Positions 1 through 8,043 of a stretch of 47,453 nucleotides of DNA are shown here, piece by piece. The position numbers were made by a program, and so were the translations under genes. Origin of the DNA: Gemmatimonadaceae bacterium (GTDB lineage Bacteria > Gemmatimonadota > Gemmatimonadetes > Gemmatimonadales > Gemmatimonadaceae); contig JACCWE010000162.1 in NCBI GenBank assembly GCA_013697785.1, forward strand, positions 1 through 47,453, in the 5' to 3' direction. The notes under the pieces were generated by a model that searched no databases, had not been told where the DNA came from, and was given only the letters and a program-made list of their open reading frames with translations. How positions within the stretch are numbered: the stretch's first letter is position 1; every line of letters begins with the position of its first letter.

Positions 1-690
1 CGGATGCGCCGCGAGCTCGCGCGCGCGGCCGATGCGCCGCGGGTCAGGCTCATCGCCGACGCGCTCATGTCGCTCGGCGACGTCCCGGCGCCGAAAACGG
101 TTCGTCTGACGGACGACACGGACGCCGACGTCGAGCACAACGAGGGTGAGAGCGCGGTGCAGGTATCAGAGCGGCTCTACGATGCCGTGCGCTCGATGGA
201 GCGCGCGCTCGTCTCTCTTCCGGGACGCATCGCGGCGTTCGCGCTCGCGCCGGCCGATGCGCCGCCGCCGACGACGCAGCTGGGGAGGCAGGCCGAGACT
301 CGCGAATCTCGCCCCTTTCGCACGTATCGCTCGAGCGGCGGACTCGAGATATGGGTGGGGCGCGGCGCGCAGTCGAACGACACGCTGACCTTCCGCGAAT
401 CGTCGCCGAGGGATGTGTGGCTACACGCTCGCGACGCGGCCGGTGCGCACGTCGTGCTCAGATGGTCTCGCGATGAGCCGCCTCCGTCGCGCGATCTCGA
501 GGAGGCGGCGGTGCTCGCGGCGTGGCACAGCAAGTCTCGTGGCTCGTCGCTCGTGCCTGTGGACTGGACCCGGCGCAAGTACGTGCGAAAGGCGAAGGGC
601 GGCGCGCCTGGACTCGTGCTGGTCCAGCGATCGGAGACGGTGTTCGTCGCGCCGGACGAGCGGGTGGAGCGGCGGCTGCGGGATACCTAG
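1..690 (+). CDS. RqcH/NFACT-family protein, C-terminal part (cut by window edge)
   Basis: The frame is open to the left edge, so only the last 229 residues or so are present. The final 130 residues match the NFACT-R (DUF814) module: a segment starting FRTYRSSGGLEIWVGR, then NDTLTF, then DVWLHARDAAGAHVVLR, and near the end a basic RRKYVRKAKGGAPGLVLV stretch. In RqcH/Tae2/NEMF proteins this module contacts RNA on stalled 60S/50S subunits, and the full protein recruits Ala-tRNA to add C-terminal alanine tails during ribosome quality control. The N-terminal NFACT-N domain and its Asp-Arg motif lie outside the window, so RqcH activity cannot be confirmed. The ATG at 4 is probably internal. The gene converges on trpA with a gap of 28 bases. 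Confidence 0.82.
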   Translation, partial: RMRRELARAADAPRVRLIADALMSLGDVPAPKTVRLTDDTDADVEHNEGESAVQVSERLYDAVRSMERALVSLPGRIAAFALAPADAPPPTTQLGRQAETRESRPFRTYRSSGGLEIWVGRGAQSNDTLTFRESSPRDVWLHARDAAGAHVVLRWSRDEPPPSRDLEEAAVLAAWHSKSRGSSLVPVDWTRRKYVRKAKGGAPGLVLVQRSETVFVAPDERVERRLRDT

Positions 691-718
691 CCGACGGTCC
701 TCGTGCTCCGGCGCGCCA

Positions 719-1519
719 CTAGCGCTCGTCGATCGCCTTCCGCATTGCGCGCACCAGCTTCACGGCCTCGTCGACGCTCGTCTCCGCCGCGCGCACCACC
801 GCGCTGCCGACGATCACACCATCGGCCATCCGGGCCACCGATGCCGCCTGCTCGGGGCCGTTGATACCGAAGCCCACGCACACCGGAAGCGACGTCACAC
901 TGCGCAGTCGGTCGATCGTCTCGGCGAGGCCGCTCGCGATCTTGCTCTGCATGCCGGTGACGCCGAGGCGGCTGATGAGGTAGACGAAGCCGCTGCCGTG
1001 CTTCGCGATTTCGGCCATGCGGAGAGCGGGCGTCGTCGGCGCGACGAGGCGAATGAAGGCGAGAGGTGACTCGCCGATCTCGCGCTCCAGCTCCGAATCG
1101 CCGCCCACGGGAAGATCGGTGACGAGCAGTCCGTCGATTCCCGCAGCCGCCGCGCGCGCGAGTGCTGTTGGTCCGGCGGCAACGATCGGATTGAGATAGG
1201 AGAAGAGCACGATCGGTACGCTCACCGCCGCTTCCGACGCGAGCTTCAGCACGCCGTCGAAGGTCATCCCCTGGTCGAGCGCGCGCTGCGAGCTCGCCTG
1301 GATCACCGGGCCATCCGCGAGCGGATCCGAGAATGGAACGCCGAGCTCAATGACGTCGGCCCCCGCATCCGCGAGCCCGCGCAACAGCTCCAGCGAGCGT
1401 GTGCGATCCGGGTGTCCTGCGGTGATGTAGACGATGAGCGCCTTCGCGTCGCGCTGCTTGAGCACGGCGAAGCGCCGGGCGATCGGGTTAGACGAAGTAG
1501 TCGCTGATGCGGATGGCAT
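719..1519 (-). CDS. trpA: Tryptophan synthase alpha chain
   Basis: TrpA cleaves indole-3-glycerol phosphate to indole and glyceraldehyde-3-phosphate and passes indole to TrpB. Family signatures are clear: YITAGHPD, ADVIELGVPFSDPLADGP with the catalytic Glu and Asp, GIDGLLVTDLPV, the phosphate-binding GFGIN and DGVIVGSAVV. With the ATG at 1519 the protein has 266 residues, the normal length; an ATG at 1558 would add 13 residues. Both starts lie inside the end of the upstream HD-GYP gene (stop at 1488), so translation is probably coupled. It is the last gene of the trpC-trpF-trpB-HEAT-HD-GYP-trpA chain and is parted from trpB by about 3.2 kb, which is unusual because TrpA and TrpB form one channelled complex and are normally adjacent. 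Confidence 0.96.
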   Translation of the reverse strand: MPSASATTSSNPIARRFAVLKQRDAKALIVYITAGHPDRTRSLELLRGLADAGADVIELGVPFSDPLADGPVIQASSQRALDQGMTFDGVLKLASEAAVSVPIVLFSYLNPIVAAGPTALARAAAAGIDGLLVTDLPVGGDSELEREIGESPLAFIRLVAPTTPALRMAEIAKHGSGFVYLISRLGVTGMQSKIASGLAETIDRLRSVTSLPVCVGFGINGPEQAASVARMADGVIVGSAVVRAAETSVDEAVKLVRAMRKAIDER

Positions 1520-2966
1520 ACCGTTCGGGGTCGGCGACCTTGATGATGGTTCGGGCATAGCCGCCGGCCTCGTTCGCCTGATTCAGATCCACGAGCGTGC
1601 CAGGGAAGAGCAAGTTACCCTGCTCGTCGCTGATGAGGCGCACGACCGGACGTGCGATCGCATCCGGCGACGAATTCACCGCGTGCACGATCGCCATTTC
1701 GAAGGTATCGAGCACCACCAGCGTGCCGACCGGGTAGTGGCCGACGAGACTCATGAATGCCTTCACGAGCACCTGGTCCATGCCGCGGTGCGGGTTGATG
1801 CGCATCTCCTGCAGCACATCGGCGGGCGAGAGCGGCGTGTTCTGGTACGCGCGCCGCGACGTCGCGGCGTCGAACGCATCCGCGACCGCGACGACCTTGC
1901 TGTAGATGCTCATCACGCGCGGACGTACGTGCTTCGGATAGCCCGAGAGATCCGTCTTCTTGTGATGCTCGAAGGCGACGATCATCGCCCGATACGGCAC
2001 GTCGTTTTGCCCGCGCATCGCGAACAGCTGCAGCACGCCCATCCACGGATGTCCGCAGATCGCCCGCCACTCCTCTTCCGACAGCCCGCTCGGCTTGTTC
2101 AGAATGTCGAGCGGCACGCGCGCCTTGCCGATGTCGTGCATCAGCGCGCCGACGCCGAGATCGTAGAGCTGAAGCCGCGTCAGCCCGAGCTTTCGCCCGA
2201 GTGCGACGGAGAAGATGCATACGTTCACGCTGTGGGTGAACGTGTACTCGTCGTAGTCGCGGAGCGTCGTGAGCCCGATGAGCGAGGTCTCTTCGTTCAG
2301 GATCTGGTCGACGATACCCTGCACCACACGCTTGATCTTCTTGATGTTCGGGCTGCGACCCATGCGCACGGAGTTGATCACTTCCTTCGTGACCGACACC
2401 GATTGCGCGTACGTGCGCTTCGCCGCCTCCTTCGCCTTCTGCCGCAGCTCCTCGTCGAGATTCGTCTCGGCGCCCAGCTCGAACACCGTAACCTTCGCCG
2501 CCGCGAGCTTCTCACCGAGCGCGTAGAGCCGACCCTCCGGCTCGCCTACCGCGGCGTTTTGCAGGAGCGTGAGGAAGGTGACCCAGTCGCGCACCGCGGA
2601 GCCTTCGCGAATGCGACAGAGTCCGACACCTGCATCCCTGAAGGCGCCGATGATGCGGCTGAAGCTCGCGTAGTTCTCGAGGTCGAGGCGAAGACGCGTG
2701 GCATTGATGAAGATGAACTCGCCCGAGACGCGCAGCTCGACCTCGCGCTCGCTGCGCAACAGCTCGTTGGAGAGGCGCACGACTTCCTGCATCGTCTTCT
2801 GCACCACCGGATTGTCCGGTGGATACATCTTCACGGTGCGGAGCGCACCGTAGATCGCGAGCAGAAACTCGCGTCCGGCCTTGCGAACGAAGCCGTCGCT
2901 CCCGCGCTCGCCGACGTTCGGCGGTGCGAGGTTGGAGGAGCCCGTATTGGTCGTCGCGGTCGCCAT
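1488..2966 (-). CDS. HD-GYP-type phosphohydrolase with N-terminal domain shared with the neighbouring HEAT protein
   Basis: This is a 492-residue cytoplasmic protein without signal peptide or membrane segment. Residues about 33-140 form a domain that aligns with residues 28-131 of the adjacent HEAT protein. Residues about 235-420 are an HD-GYP domain, the family that hydrolyses cyclic di-GMP: H245, H278-D279 (LMHDIGKARVP), H306, H334-H335, then a GYP at 342-344 and D362. The signature reads HHKKTDLSGYP rather than the canonical HHExxDGxGYP, so E is replaced by K and the DG glycine by L. The metal-ligand residues look intact, so activity is plausible but not certain. It starts 3 bases after the HEAT gene stop and overlaps trpA downstream. 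No receiver domain is present; the N-terminal domain may be the input module (inference). Confidence 0.9.
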   Translation of the reverse strand: MATATTNTGSSNLAPPNVGERGSDGFVRKAGREFLLAIYGALRTVKMYPPDNPVVQKTMQEVVRLSNELLRSEREVELRVSGEFIFINATRLRLDLENYASFSRIIGAFRDAGVGLCRIREGSAVRDWVTFLTLLQNAAVGEPEGRLYALGEKLAAAKVTVFELGAETNLDEELRQKAKEAAKRTYAQSVSVTKEVINSVRMGRSPNIKKIKRVVQGIVDQILNEETSLIGLTTLRDYDEYTFTHSVNVCIFSVALGRKLGLTRLQLYDLGVGALMHDIGKARVPLDILNKPSGLSEEEWRAICGHPWMGVLQLFAMRGQNDVPYRAMIVAFEHHKKTDLSGYPKHVRPRVMSIYSKVVAVADAFDAATSRRAYQNTPLSPADVLQEMRINPHRGMDQVLVKAFMSLVGHYPVGTLVVLDTFEMAIVHAVNSSPDAIARPVVRLISDEQGNLLFPGTLVDLNQANEAGGYARTIIKVADPERYAIRISDYFV

Positions 2967-2969
2967 CGC

Positions 2970-4679
2970 TTACGTCTTCTCGCGCATCGCGCGGTTGATG
3001 GCGCTGCGGACCATCGGGTCCCGATCGCGCGTGGCGCGGCGAAGACTCTCGAGCGCATCCGCCGTGCCGATGATGCCGAGTGCGCGCGCGGCGCAGGCGC
3101 GCAGCTCGGGACCCGCGCGCCGGCCCCAGAAGCTGCGGCGATTGAGCAGCTTGTCGAGCGGCGGAATTCCAGCGTCGCGCGCGAGTGCACCATACGCCTC
3201 GAAGTACGCCATCTTCTCGGTGAGGTCGGCGCCCTTCACCGACTTCCCCTGGACCACCGCTTCGACGCGCGGCAGCGCGGCGCGATGTCCACGAACTCCG
3301 ATCGCCTTGACCGCCGCGATGCGCACGTCCCGATCATCGTCGTTGAGCGCCGTCTCGAGGAGACGCATTGCGCCCGTCGAGCCGATTTCCGAGAGCGTCT
3401 GCGCCGCCGCCTGGCGGAGCAGAGCATTCGGCTGTTGCAGGACCTTCGCGAGAGGGGCGACGGCGGCAGCCGTCTTGAGCTCGCCCGCGCGACGCATTGC
3501 CTCGATCGCCACCGACGGATCCGCTGAACCGATCAGCTTCATCATCTCGGCGCTGTTCGCCGACGCCATTCTGCCGGCGACACGCTCGAGGGCCGTGCGT
3601 AGCTCCGGTTTCTGCGCCTGCTTGAGCCAGCCGAGCACCGTGCCGAGCACGCCGCCGCGAAGCTGCTCGAAGAGCGCGTCGAGCTCCTCCTGCGCCGGGA
3701 TCACCTCGGACTGATCGAGCGCCTCGAGTAGCTGCGACAGCACCGATGGATCGCTGAGGCTCGTCGGGAGCGCGAAGAGCCGCGAGCGATGCGCCGGCGT
3801 CAAGCCAACCGAGCGCGCGACGAGATGCTCGGTTTCCGCGAGCAGGTACGCCACCGATCCATACGCTCCGGCCGCGAGCAGGTTGAGCATGTAGCTCTCG
3901 AGAATCCCGCAGATCTCCTCGCGAACCATCTCGCTCTCCTGTACTTCGAAGATGTCGAGCAGGATCGCCAGCACGTTGCGCGGCATGTCGACCGTCTGCT
4001 CGGCCGCTACGGCCGCGCGCAGATAATCGATCTCGCTTTCGTCCAGGAAGTAGAGCGTCGCGTCGAGATCCTCGAGCCGGACGATGCCCGATTTCCGCTC
4101 CGGCTCCGCTTCTTCTTCGGCGCGGATGTCGTCGATGATCGGAATCGTGCGCTCCTTCGGCGGCTCGGTCGCTCCGTCGAAGGACGCGTGCGAGTCGAGA
4201 TTGATGTCGACGAAGCGGTACTTGAGGCGCGTGAACTCCTGCTCCCAGAGCAGCGTGAGGAGGTCGTCCTCTTCGGGCGCCGCGTTCTTTACTCGCTGCA
4301 GAATCGTGAGGAGCGCCGGAAGCTCGTCGTCTTCGATGCCCTGCGTGAGCGTCAGCTCGCGAACGCCATCCTTGAAAAACTGCCACGGCACGCTCTCAGA
4401 CCGACTCGGCTCGTGCATGACGGTGCGTCCGAACCAGCGAAAGTCCGCCTCCGTGATTGTGAGGACGATCTCGGGCGTATGCGGCCAGATGGGAGCGAAG
4501 GCGGCGCGCAGGTTGTCGATCGCGCGCGTGTAGATCGGATTGTTCGGCAGGTAGAGCTGATGCGTCTTGATCGCCCGCGCGAAGTTGCGCAGCAACTCCT
4601 CGACGAGCTGCGGAGCGCATGGCGGCTCCGGCAGCTCGTCGAGCGAGAGCTCTGGGGGGGCGATCGTTGGCGACGTCAC
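2970..4679 (-). CDS. HEAT-repeat protein with N-terminal domain shared with the HD-GYP neighbour
   Basis: This 569-residue protein starts with GTG overlapping the trpB stop (GTGA). Residues 28-131 align with residues 33-140 of the downstream HD-GYP protein: both have a LYLPNNP/MYPPDNP motif near position 45-53, a strand-rich middle and an LLTILQ/FLTLLQ ending. The middle (about 170-340) is acidic and helical without a recognised domain. The last 220 residues are HEAT-like helical repeats (for example [59 protein letters not shown]), which usually form protein-binding solenoids. No enzyme motif is seen. Sharing a domain with the HD-GYP protein suggests that the two respond to the same signal or bind each other; this is inference. 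Confidence 0.88.
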   Translation of the reverse strand: MTSPTIAPPELSLDELPEPPCAPQLVEELLRNFARAIKTHQLYLPNNPIYTRAIDNLRAAFAPIWPHTPEIVLTITEADFRWFGRTVMHEPSRSESVPWQFFKDGVRELTLTQGIEDDELPALLTILQRVKNAAPEEDDLLTLLWEQEFTRLKYRFVDINLDSHASFDGATEPPKERTIPIIDDIRAEEEAEPERKSGIVRLEDLDATLYFLDESEIDYLRAAVAAEQTVDMPRNVLAILLDIFEVQESEMVREEICGILESYMLNLLAAGAYGSVAYLLAETEHLVARSVGLTPAHRSRLFALPTSLSDPSVLSQLLEALDQSEVIPAQEELDALFEQLRGGVLGTVLGWLKQAQKPELRTALERVAGRMASANSAEMMKLIGSADPSVAIEAMRRAGELKTAAAVAPLAKVLQQPNALLRQAAAQTLSEIGSTGAMRLLETALNDDDRDVRIAAVKAIGVRGHRAALPRVEAVVQGKSVKGADLTEKMAYFEAYGALARDAGIPPLDKLLNRRSFWGRRAGPELRACAARALGIIGTADALESLRRATRDRDPMVRSAINRAMREKT

Positions 4680-5869
4680 TTTGCTATGCGGTCTCCTAGC
4701 AGCTCACTCACCTGCGACACATCCTTGTCGCCGCGCCCGCTGATGCAAATCAGCACAGGCTCGTCGGGCGACCACCGCGCGCGCTCCTTCACTACCCAGG
4801 CGATTGCGTGGGACGTTTCGAGCGCCGGGATGATTCCCTCGAGGCGGCTCAGCGTCACGAGCCCTTCGAGCGCTTCCTCATCGGTGATCGACACGTACAT
4901 CGCCCGCCCGCTGTCCTTCAAAAACGAATGCTCCGGCCCGACGCCCGGGTAATCGAGTCCTGCCGAGATCGAATGCGCGGGATGCACCTGCCCCGCTTCG
5001 TCCTGCAGCAGGTAGCTGCGCGAACCATGAAGCACCCCCGGCGTCCCCTTCGACAGCGACGCCGAATGGCGATCTGTTTCGAGTCCCTCGCCCGCCGCTT
5101 CGACTCCGACCAGCTCGACTTCGGCGTCATCCACGAACGGATGAAAGATCCCCATGGCGTTCGAGCCACCGCCGACGCAAGCCACGACCGTCGCCGGGAG
5201 TCGTCCCACCTGCGCGAGCATCTGCGAACGGGCCTCTCGCCCGATCACAGCCTGAAACTCGCGGACCATCCGTGGATATGGCGCAGGTCCGACCACTGAT
5301 CCGATGATATAGTGACTGTCCGTTACGTTCGTGACCCAATCGCGGATTGCTTCAGTTGTCGCGTCCTTCAACGTTCGCGTTCCCGAAGTCACCGGGATCA
5401 CACGCGCACCCATGAGTCGCATTCGAAAGACGTTGAGCGCCTGCCGACGCATGTCTTCCTCGCCCATGTACACCACGCACTCCAGCCCGAATCGCGCGCA
5501 GATTGTCGCCGTCGCAACTCCGTGCTGCCCCGCACCAGTCTCGGCGATGATCCGCCGCTTGCCCATCCGGCGCGCCAGCAGTGCCTGACCCACGGTGTTG
5601 TTGATCTTGTGCGCGCCCGTGTGGTTCAGATCCTCGCGCTTGAGCATCACCGGTGCGCCAACTAGCGCGGAGAGCCGGGGAGCGTCGCTCAATGGAGATG
5701 GACGACCGACGTAAGTGGCAAGCAAATTGTCGAGCTCGGCAACAAAGCCCGGATCTCGCATCGCATCTGCCAGCGCGGCCTCCAGACTGTCGAGCGCGGG
5801 GATGAGCGTTTCCGGGACATAGCGCCCTCCATAAGTGCCAAAACGGTCGCCGGTACCGACAGCTGTCAT
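4676..5869 (-). CDS. trpB: Tryptophan synthase beta chain
   Basis: TrpB is the pyridoxal-phosphate enzyme that joins indole and serine to form tryptophan. The 397-residue protein is full length. The PLP lysine is K88 in [11 protein letters not shown], the catalytic Glu is E110 in AETGAGQHG, and the phosphate-binding loop GGGSNA is at 233-238. The C-terminal SGRGDKD motif is present. It belongs to the classic TrpB1 type by length and motifs. The ATG at 5869 overlaps the trpF stop, and its own stop overlaps the GTG start of the HEAT-repeat gene rather than trpA. Confidence 0.98.
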   Translation of the reverse strand: MTAVGTGDRFGTYGGRYVPETLIPALDSLEAALADAMRDPGFVAELDNLLATYVGRPSPLSDAPRLSALVGAPVMLKREDLNHTGAHKINNTVGQALLARRMGKRRIIAETGAGQHGVATATICARFGLECVVYMGEEDMRRQALNVFRMRLMGARVIPVTSGTRTLKDATTEAIRDWVTNVTDSHYIIGSVVGPAPYPRMVREFQAVIGREARSQMLAQVGRLPATVVACVGGGSNAMGIFHPFVDDAEVELVGVEAAGEGLETDRHSASLSKGTPGVLHGSRSYLLQDEAGQVHPAHSISAGLDYPGVGPEHSFLKDSGRAMYVSITDEEALEGLVTLSRLEGIIPALETSHAIAWVVKERARWSPDEPVLICISGRGDKDVSQVSELLGDRIAK

Positions 5870-6522
5870 CGGAACACGCTCGCGCGCCCGACTGCGTCCA
5901 TGAACTCCGCCATCCGTGTGTGATCCTTAATTCCGGGGGAAGATTCGACGCCCGAGGAGACGTCGACGATGTCGGGAGAGAGCGTGTCGATCGCCTGAGC
6001 GACGTTGGCCGCCGTCAGACCGCCGGCGACCGCCAGCGGCGACACCCGGCCGCGAGCGAGGCCCGTTGCGCCGCTCCAGTTGAACGAGATGCCGCTGCCG
6101 CCGAGCGAGCCCTTCACGTTAGAGTCGAGCACGAGCGCATCGGACGCGTCCCAGAGCTCCTGTAGCGACACGATATCCTCGTCGGCGATAGCTCCGCCGA
6201 CGCGGAAGACGGCCCAGATGCGCGCGCCGGTGGCCTCGGCGACCTCCAGGACGATTTCGGCACTCGGATCGGCGTGGAGCTGCACAATGTCGAGATGCGC
6301 TTCCTCGACGATCCTGGCAATCTCGGCGGGCGAGACTTTGCCGAAGACGCCCACGCGGTCGACGCCCGGTCCGGCGCCATCGAGCACGTCGCTGGCGCGC
6401 GCCGGATCCAGATTGCGTGGACCGCCAGCGAAGATGACGCCGGCGTAGCGCGCGCCGAGGTCGGTAGCGACACGGGCATCTTCGGGACGGGTGAGCCCGC
6501 AGAATTTCACCTCAACGGGCAC
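5866..6522 (-). CDS. trpF: Phosphoribosylanthranilate isomerase
   Basis: This enzyme carries out the Amadori rearrangement of phosphoribosylanthranilate to CdRP. Recognisable are the N-terminal [12 protein letters not shown] with the general-base Cys, [22 protein letters not shown] with the general-acid Asp, and the phosphate-binding AGGLTAANV near the C terminus. An open frame runs further upstream into trpC, but family length favours a GTG start at 6522 (11-base overlap with trpC) or the GTG at 6510, one base after the trpC stop. The stop overlaps the trpB ATG. About 218 residues from the chosen start. Confidence 0.93.
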   Translation of the reverse strand: MPVEVKFCGLTRPEDARVATDLGARYAGVIFAGGPRNLDPARASDVLDGAGPGVDRVGVFGKVSPAEIARIVEEAHLDIVQLHADPSAEIVLEVAEATGARIWAVFRVGGAIADEDIVSLQELWDASDALVLDSNVKGSLGGSGISFNWSGATGLARGRVSPLAVAGGLTAANVAQAIDTLSPDIVDVSSGVESSPGIKDHTRMAEFMDAVGRASVFR

Positions 6523-7378
6523 GCGGGCTCCGTGGCACGCCCGTGAACGCGCGGACGGCGGACTGGGGATCATCGGAGCTCGAGAAGGCGGCGCCGACGA
6601 GCACCGCGTCCGCGCCCCAGCGCGCCCGATCCGCTATATCCGCAAGCGTCTCAATACCGCTCTCGGCTACCGCGATCACGCCGTTGGGGACGAGAGCAAG
6701 CAGTCTCTCCGGCACGCCCGCGTCGACTTCGAGCGTTTCGAGATTCCGGCTATTGATGCCGACGACGCGAGCACCGAGCTCGAGCGCAAGCATCAGTTCC
6801 GCGTCGGTGCGCACTTCGACGAGTGGCTCGACGCCGATTTCATCGGCGAGCGACATCAACTCGCCGAGTTGCGCAGGCGCGAGCGCGCGCGCGATTAGTA
6901 GGATAGCCGACGCACCGGCCGCGCGGGCTTCGTAAAGCTGGACGGGGTCGAGATGGAAGTCTTTGCGCAGCAACGGAATAGTTGTGCGACTTCGAGCAGT
7001 TGCGAGGTCCGCCAAGCTGCCGCCGAAGTGCTCGGGCTCCGTCAGAACCGAGATCGCCGACGCCCCGCCATTTTCGAACGAGGCAGCCTGATCCTCGGCG
7101 GCAATAGACTCGCGTATCGCGCCCTTGGATGGCGAACGCCGCTTGATCTCGGCGATGACCGCGACGTCGTCGCGCGTGAGCGCATCGATGAACGAGGGTG
7201 CCGCGGGCACCACTAGCGCAGCCTCCTCGACGAGCTTGCGAGCCAGCGTGCTCATCGACGCGACCCGGGACGCGGACTCAGCCATGATGTGACCGAGCAC
7301 TCCGCCTGGCGGAGCCCATTGCCGCGAAAAGACTTGCGCTTCGGTCACTGTTCGGCTATCCTGCTTTTCGGCGTCCAT
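6512..7378 (-). CDS. trpC: Indole-3-glycerol phosphate synthase
   Basis: TrpC closes the indole ring in the step after TrpF. Motifs: VIAEIKRRSPSKG with the catalytic Lys, LLRKDFHLDPVQLYEARAAG, VGINSRNLETLEVD, and AESGIETLADI followed by GADAVLVG. Three starts are possible: ATG 7378, GTG 7348 and ATG 7285. The conserved N-terminal helix (GGVLGHIMAES) argues against 7285. The ATG at 7378 lies within the palindrome upstream of the divergent lexA gene, so GTG 7348 is a fair alternative. This is the first gene of the six-gene trp/HEAT/HD-GYP chain. trpE and trpG are not in the window. Confidence 0.93.
   Translation of the reverse strand: MDAEKQDSRTVTEAQVFSRQWAPPGGVLGHIMAESASRVASMSTLARKLVEEAALVVPAAPSFIDALTRDDVAVIAEIKRRSPSKGAIRESIAAEDQAASFENGGASAISVLTEPEHFGGSLADLATARSRTTIPLLRKDFHLDPVQLYEARAAGASAILLIARALAPAQLGELMSLADEIGVEPLVEVRTDAELMLALELGARVVGINSRNLETLEVDAGVPERLLALVPNGVIAVAESGIETLADIADRARWGADAVLVGAAFSSSDDPQSAVRAFTGVPRSPRAR
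7334..7362 (+). promoter_or_regulatory. Candidate promoter of lexA
   Basis: TTGCGC at 7334-7339 and TATCCT at 7357-7362 are separated by 17 bases, a good sigma-70-type fit, placing a start of transcription near 7369. It lies inside the 5' end of the divergent trpC frame. Assigned by eye only. Confidence 0.45.
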
Positions 7379-7394
7379 TCGGGACGCCCAATGG
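7375..7394. promoter_or_regulatory. Palindrome upstream of lexA, candidate LexA operator
   Basis: An inverted repeat of 20 bases with arms CCATTnGG and CCnAATGG around a four-base centre (GACG). It sits just downstream of the candidate lexA -10 element and 25 bases before the lexA start. LexA genes are commonly autoregulated from such a site. No SOS box is known to me for this group, so the assignment rests on position and symmetry. Confidence 0.4.
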
Positions 7395-7419
7395 ACCTAC
7401 CCTCGTCCCTAAAGCCAGC

Positions 7420-8028
7420 ATGGCGCTCACCAAGCGGCAACGCGAAATCCTCGACTACCTCAGCGGCTACACCGAGGACAACGGATACGCTCCCAGCTTC
7501 GAGGAAATCGCCGGGAAATTCAACTATAACTCGCTCGCGACTGTTCACGAGCATCTCTCGAATCTCGAGCGAAAGGGCTACATCAAGCGCTCGTACAATG
7601 AGAGCAGAGCGATCGAGATTCTCCCGTCCGATGTGTTTCCGAAGGCTGTAGAACTGCCACTGCTCGGAACCGTCGCCGCCGGCATGCCGATCGAGGCGCT
7701 CAGTGCGCACGAGACCATGTGCGTTCCGGACTCCTTCGTTTCGCGCGGCGGCAATCACTATGTGCTCCGGGTTCGCGGGAACTCCATGATCGACGAACAG
7801 ATTCGCGACGGCGACTTCGTGATCATCAACGAGCGTCGGAGCGCGGACAACGGTGAAACGGTCATCGCGCTCATCGACAACAACGCGGCGACGGTCAAGA
7901 AAATCTACCGCGAACGGGATGGCCGCATACGGCTGCAGCCGGCCAACGAAGCGATGCTCCCGATCTACGTGCACGAGAACGACGTCACGATCCAGGGTGT
8001 CGTCGTCGGAGTGCTTCGGAAGTACTGA
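7420..8028 (+). CDS. lexA: LexA SOS repressor (self-cleaving)
   Basis: LexA represses DNA-damage genes and cleaves itself when bound to RecA filaments. The 202-residue protein has the family length. Residues 1-65 form a winged helix-turn-helix starting LTKRQREILDYL, with the recognition helix around SLATVHEHLSNLERKG. The peptidase half has the Ala87-Gly88 cleavage site (TVAAGMP), the catalytic Ser122 in GNSMID and Lys160 in TVKKIY, so autocleavage should be intact. The recognition helix differs from both the E. coli and Bacillus versions, so the operator is probably group-specific. It is alone on its strand, divergent from trpC and convergent with trpD. Confidence 0.97.
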   Translation: MALTKRQREILDYLSGYTEDNGYAPSFEEIAGKFNYNSLATVHEHLSNLERKGYIKRSYNESRAIEILPSDVFPKAVELPLLGTVAAGMPIEALSAHETMCVPDSFVSRGGNHYVLRVRGNSMIDEQIRDGDFVIINERRSADNGETVIALIDNNAATVKKIYRERDGRIRLQPANEAMLPIYVHENDVTIQGVVVGVLRKY

Positions 8029-8043
8029 TTCACTGCGCGAGCG

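Noticed and set aside
1434-3527. Long open frame (697 residues) on the plus strand opposite the HD-GYP and HEAT genes
   Set aside because: Arg/His-rich, low-complexity translation typical of an antisense shadow in high-GC DNA; the minus-strand proteins have clear domains.
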